Below are positions 62,061 through 64,000 of a stretch of 64,000 nt of DNA, one piece after another. Origin of the DNA: Candidatus Brocadiaceae bacterium (GTDB taxonomy: Bacteria > Planctomycetota > Brocadiia > SM23-32). A model generated the notes under the pieces. It made no database searches. It was not told where the DNA came from and saw nothing but the letters and a program-made list of their open reading frames with translations. Location: positions 1-64,000 of the forward strand of contig JAAYEJ010000042.1 of assembly GCA_012728835.1 (NCBI GenBank), read 5' to 3'. The translations under genes and the position numbers were made by a program. Position 1 is the stretch's first letter, and every line of letters starts with the position of its first letter.

Positions 62061-62547
62061 GCGGAGCAATATCCCGCCCGGGGGCGCGCCGCCCAACTTC
62101 CGGGGCGCGGTCGGCGTCACCCGCGACAGCATCGAGGGCGTGGACATCCACGTCCCCGTCTACAGCTTCAACGAGACTCACTACCTCTCCGACGCCTACG
62201 TGACGCCTGGCTACAAGGGCACGCTCTTCCAACTGACGGGGAAGGTCAACCAGTCGTCGTTCCGCGGATTCTCCACGGGAGAGGTCATCTTCCTGGGGGC
62301 TTCGGGCTCCATGCGGGGGGGCGACGACTGGGAGATCAGCTTCCGCTTCGCCGCCAGCCCGAACCGGCGCGACCTCGTCATCGAGAACATCTCCGGCATC
62401 AGCAAACGCGGTTGGGAGTACCTCTGGGTCAGCTACGCCGACGATGAGGACGAGGCCACCGGCTTCCTGGCGAAGAGGCCGGTGGCCGTCTAAGTGGAGC
62501 AGGTCTACGAGTACGGCGACTTCTCGAGGCTGGGGATAGGGACATGA
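62059..62547 (+). pseudogene. Phage-like structural gene fragment with internal stop
   Basis: Reads GAPPNFRGAVGVTRDSIEGVDIHVP and YKGTLFQLTGKVN, a beta-rich protein with the look of planctomycetal prophage virion genes (remembered resemblance, not searched). The frame stops at TAA 62491-62493 after KRPVAV. The same frame then continues with VEQVYEYGDFSRLGIGT to TGA 62545-62547, so the TAA looks like a nonsense mutation. The 5' end is missing at the join with the bPH2 remnant. Confidence 0.55.
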
Positions 62548-62566
62548 GTGACCGTCTGCAACCAGA

Positions 62567-62818
62567 TTACTCGGTCTTGCGGCGTTCGATGACGTGGATA
62601 CGAATCCATCGGCACCGTGAGCACCAGCCCAGTGTCCAATTCCGTCCCGCACCCCATAGGCGTATGCCGTACTTACCCCAAGGCTCGGTGAATCCGCATT
62701 TCCGGCAGCGAACCACCCAGCCGGGAGCTCGACGCTCCCACTTCTCGATCTGCTCTTTGCCTGCTTCCTGGGCCAACGCGCTTCTCCATCGACGGGGAAA
62801 GGCAGCGGCTGAATACAC
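62567..62818 (-). CDS. Small zinc-ribbon protein
   Basis: 83 residues. CRKCGFTEPWGKYGIRLWG and WCSRCRWIRIHVIE give a two-pair cysteine ribbon, a plausible small metal-binding protein. Start GTG 62818 without a clear RBS, only about 8 nt after the predicted transcription start, so it may be leaderless. It sits in the lower-GC mosaic region and could be phage-derived. Confidence 0.5.
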   Translation of the reverse strand: MYSAAAFPRRWRSALAQEAGKEQIEKWERRAPGWVVRCRKCGFTEPWGKYGIRLWGAGRNWTLGWCSRCRWIRIHVIERRKTE

Positions 62819-62832
62819 AATGGTTGAACAGC

Positions 62833-62861
62833 ATTATATAGCGACTTGTGGCAGGTGTCTA
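62833..62861 (-). promoter_or_regulatory. Near-consensus promoter for the small zinc-ribbon gene
   Basis: Minus strand: TAGACA (62861-62856), 17-bp spacer, perfect TATAAT (62838-62833). The best-matching promoter in the window. It overlaps the start of the plus-strand gene at 62861. Confidence 0.7.
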
Positions 62862-63454
62862 TGGGTAACGACATGAAAAGGGTCCGGTCGGGCGACTCGC
62901 TCCGCATCCCGGCGCAGGCATACAACAGCTTCATCGACGCTGCCCGGGCGCGGCGCGAGAGCGCCCACGTCTTCACGCGCATGCCAGGCGGCGCCGGCCT
63001 GCCCGGCGGCACGGTCATGGCCTTCAACGCCGCCGGAGAGGATGCGCCCATGCACGGCCTGGTCGAGTTCAAGCCGACGGGACAGACCCAACGCCAGGTC
63101 GAGTTCGTGAAGCCCGGCGCTCCGGGCGGAGCGGGCGTCTACGGGATTGCAGTCGAGCCCGTGCCTTCCGGCGCGATGGGCGTGGGCGCCTGCAGCGGCG
63201 GCCCGTGGCCCCTCCTGGTGGACGATCCCGAGGTCGCGGCCTCGCCCGGCCGCACCTGCGGCCCCGACATGCGCTCGGGCAACGGAGTCACGCCGTCCTG
63301 GTCGGCTACGGCCGGATCAGCGACGTTCGTGACGGTCCGCGCGGCGCAGGAGCAGCCCGACGGAGCGCGGCTGGCCCTGGTGCGGTTCCACCACACCGGC
63401 GGCATCTACCAGGTCACCGAGGTGACTGGCGGCGTCTGCACGGTCGGCCGGTAA
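62861..63454 (+). CDS. Phage-like structural protein, cut short by an IS66 end
   Basis: About 197 residues. MKRVRSGDSLRIPAQAYNSF is a prophage-virion-type N-terminus that I recall from planctomycete genomes. The rest is a Gly/Ala/Pro-rich beta protein. The stop TAA at 63452-63454 lies within GTAACCG, which looks like an IS66-family terminal sequence, so the natural C-terminus is probably lost. ATG 62861 (AGGTG upstream) and 62873 are both possible starts. Together with 62059 it marks a decayed prophage segment. Confidence 0.5.
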   Translation: MGNDMKRVRSGDSLRIPAQAYNSFIDAARARRESAHVFTRMPGGAGLPGGTVMAFNAAGEDAPMHGLVEFKPTGQTQRQVEFVKPGAPGGAGVYGIAVEPVPSGAMGVGACSGGPWPLLVDDPEVAASPGRTCGPDMRSGNGVTPSWSATAGSATFVTVRAAQEQPDGARLALVRFHHTGGIYQVTEVTGGVCTVGR

Positions 63455-64000
63455 CCGTTCACGGGTCTCCCGGTCAAGCAGGCAGGAGCGACGGCGCGGG
63501 CTGGCCGGTGAAGTGGGCGCGGAGGGCGTCATGAAGGAACTCGAAGACAGAGCGGTCCTGTTGGGCGCAGCTTGCGCGGGCGGTCCAGATCCGTTCGCAC
63601 CATCTGCGTCCCGGCTCCCCGCGCGTGCCCTGCGTGATGCGCCGGGCGATCACCACAAACCTGAGCGCCTGCTCGGCAAGATTGTTGGTCGGCTCCACGC
63701 CGGGCGTCGTGATGAAGCGGAAGTAGGCGTCGCCGTGCCTGCGGAATCGCTCCGCCAGGTTGCGCGCCTCCCTGGTCTAGGGCGGGTGGGTGGCGGCATG
63801 CACAATCACCTTGCGCTGCCTCTCCAGGACGCGCGCGAACCGGTCCGGAGGCATGCTCTCCCGCCGGTGGATGGTCCGGAACAGAACGCGCAGGTGACCC
63901 AGGAGCCGCTCGCCGTACCTCTTCGAGTGGCCCTCCGCAGTCGGGGCAGCAGTCGAGCCGATAGTCGCGCGTCTGGTCGATCTGGTCGGGCGGGAAGGGC
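63451..64000 (-). mobile_element. IS66-family insertion sequence, decayed, open at the window edge
   Basis: One end appears to be GTAACCGTTCACGGG at 63451; IS66 elements typically begin GTAA. The transposase reads inward on the minus strand and is broken (see the transposase entry). The other end lies beyond the window. Confidence 0.65.
63474..64000 (-). pseudogene. IS66 transposase (TnpC) pseudogene
   Basis: The C-terminal part is clear: TREARNLAERFRRHGDAYF, FITTPGVEPTNNLAEQ, ITQGTR, GRRWCERIW, RSVFEFLHDAL. It is interrupted by TAG at 63777-63779 just before TREARN. Upstream, YGERLLGHLRVLFRTIHRRES is in the same frame. In another frame the zinc-finger segment YRLDCCPDCGGPLEE lies only about 20 residues away, where the intact protein would have most of the DDE domain between them. 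So there is an internal deletion with frameshift plus a nonsense codon. Not functional. Confidence 0.8.

Overview
The window is high-GC bacterial chromosome, densely coded, with many 4- to 40-bp gene overlaps and clear sigma-70 promoters (TTGAC- and TANNAT-type boxes 16 to 18 bp apart). It has no tRNA, rRNA or CRISPR array that I could find. The gene styles suggest a Planctomycetota/PVC-like lineage, probably an uncultivated one. These include an ECF sigma factor carrying its own membrane and periplasmic domains, a DUF4175 giant, an RNHCP protein, a Tad locus and phage-like structural remnants. This placement is inference and no marker gene settles it.

Layout. 95-4477: priA, then a translationally coupled pair of one-TM proteins, closed by a strong terminator. 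4587-9497 (minus): GT4 glycosyltransferase, MurJ-like flippase, lgt and panC. 9621-11640 (minus): ECF sigma/TM/periplasmic-domain protein whose ankyrin tail is displaced by a frameshift at a run of eight C. 11845-21922 (plus): uvrA, a sugar nucleotidyltransferase, a PHP phosphoesterase, a secretin-N-like protein, a DHH phosphoesterase, dxs and gltX. 22303-23568: GAF/GGDEF cyclase. 23579-29033 (minus): argC, a methyltransferase, murD, a DUF3313-like lipoprotein and an OmpA lipoprotein. 29437-36079 (minus): a six-gene Tad set (tadE, cpaB, cpaE, cpaF, tadB, tadC) with a possible sigma-54 promoter but no secretin or pilin. 36491-48116: MBL hydrolase, AddA-type helicase-nuclease, ArgA-like acetyltransferase, an alpha-toroid membrane protein, a DapB/DAPDH-like dehydrogenase, pyrBI, a PAS-SpoIIE phosphatase and leuB. 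48467-50085: three tandem paralogues, each zinc ribbon + TM + beta domain. 50181-59094: PrsW-like protease, two YbjQ proteins, a polytopic membrane protein, nadB, a DUF4175 protein and a secreted protein.

From about 59100 to the right edge the character changes. An interspersed inverted repeat is followed by a very small transcription unit: promoter, perfect RBS, 19-codon ORF and two consecutive intrinsic terminators. Next come RNHCP and methyltransferase genes. The rest is a mosaic of lower-GC and broken genes: a kinase-like ORF running into its neighbour, a truncated bPH2 gene, a phage-like gene with a nonsense codon, a gene stopped inside an IS66 end, and a decayed IS66 transposase.

The items most worth a second look are the short inverted-repeat family (two close 128-129 bp copies, one 81-bp relative, one half copy), the small transcription unit at 59236-59488, the sigma-membrane-ankyrin protein, and the zinc-ribbon/TM trio.
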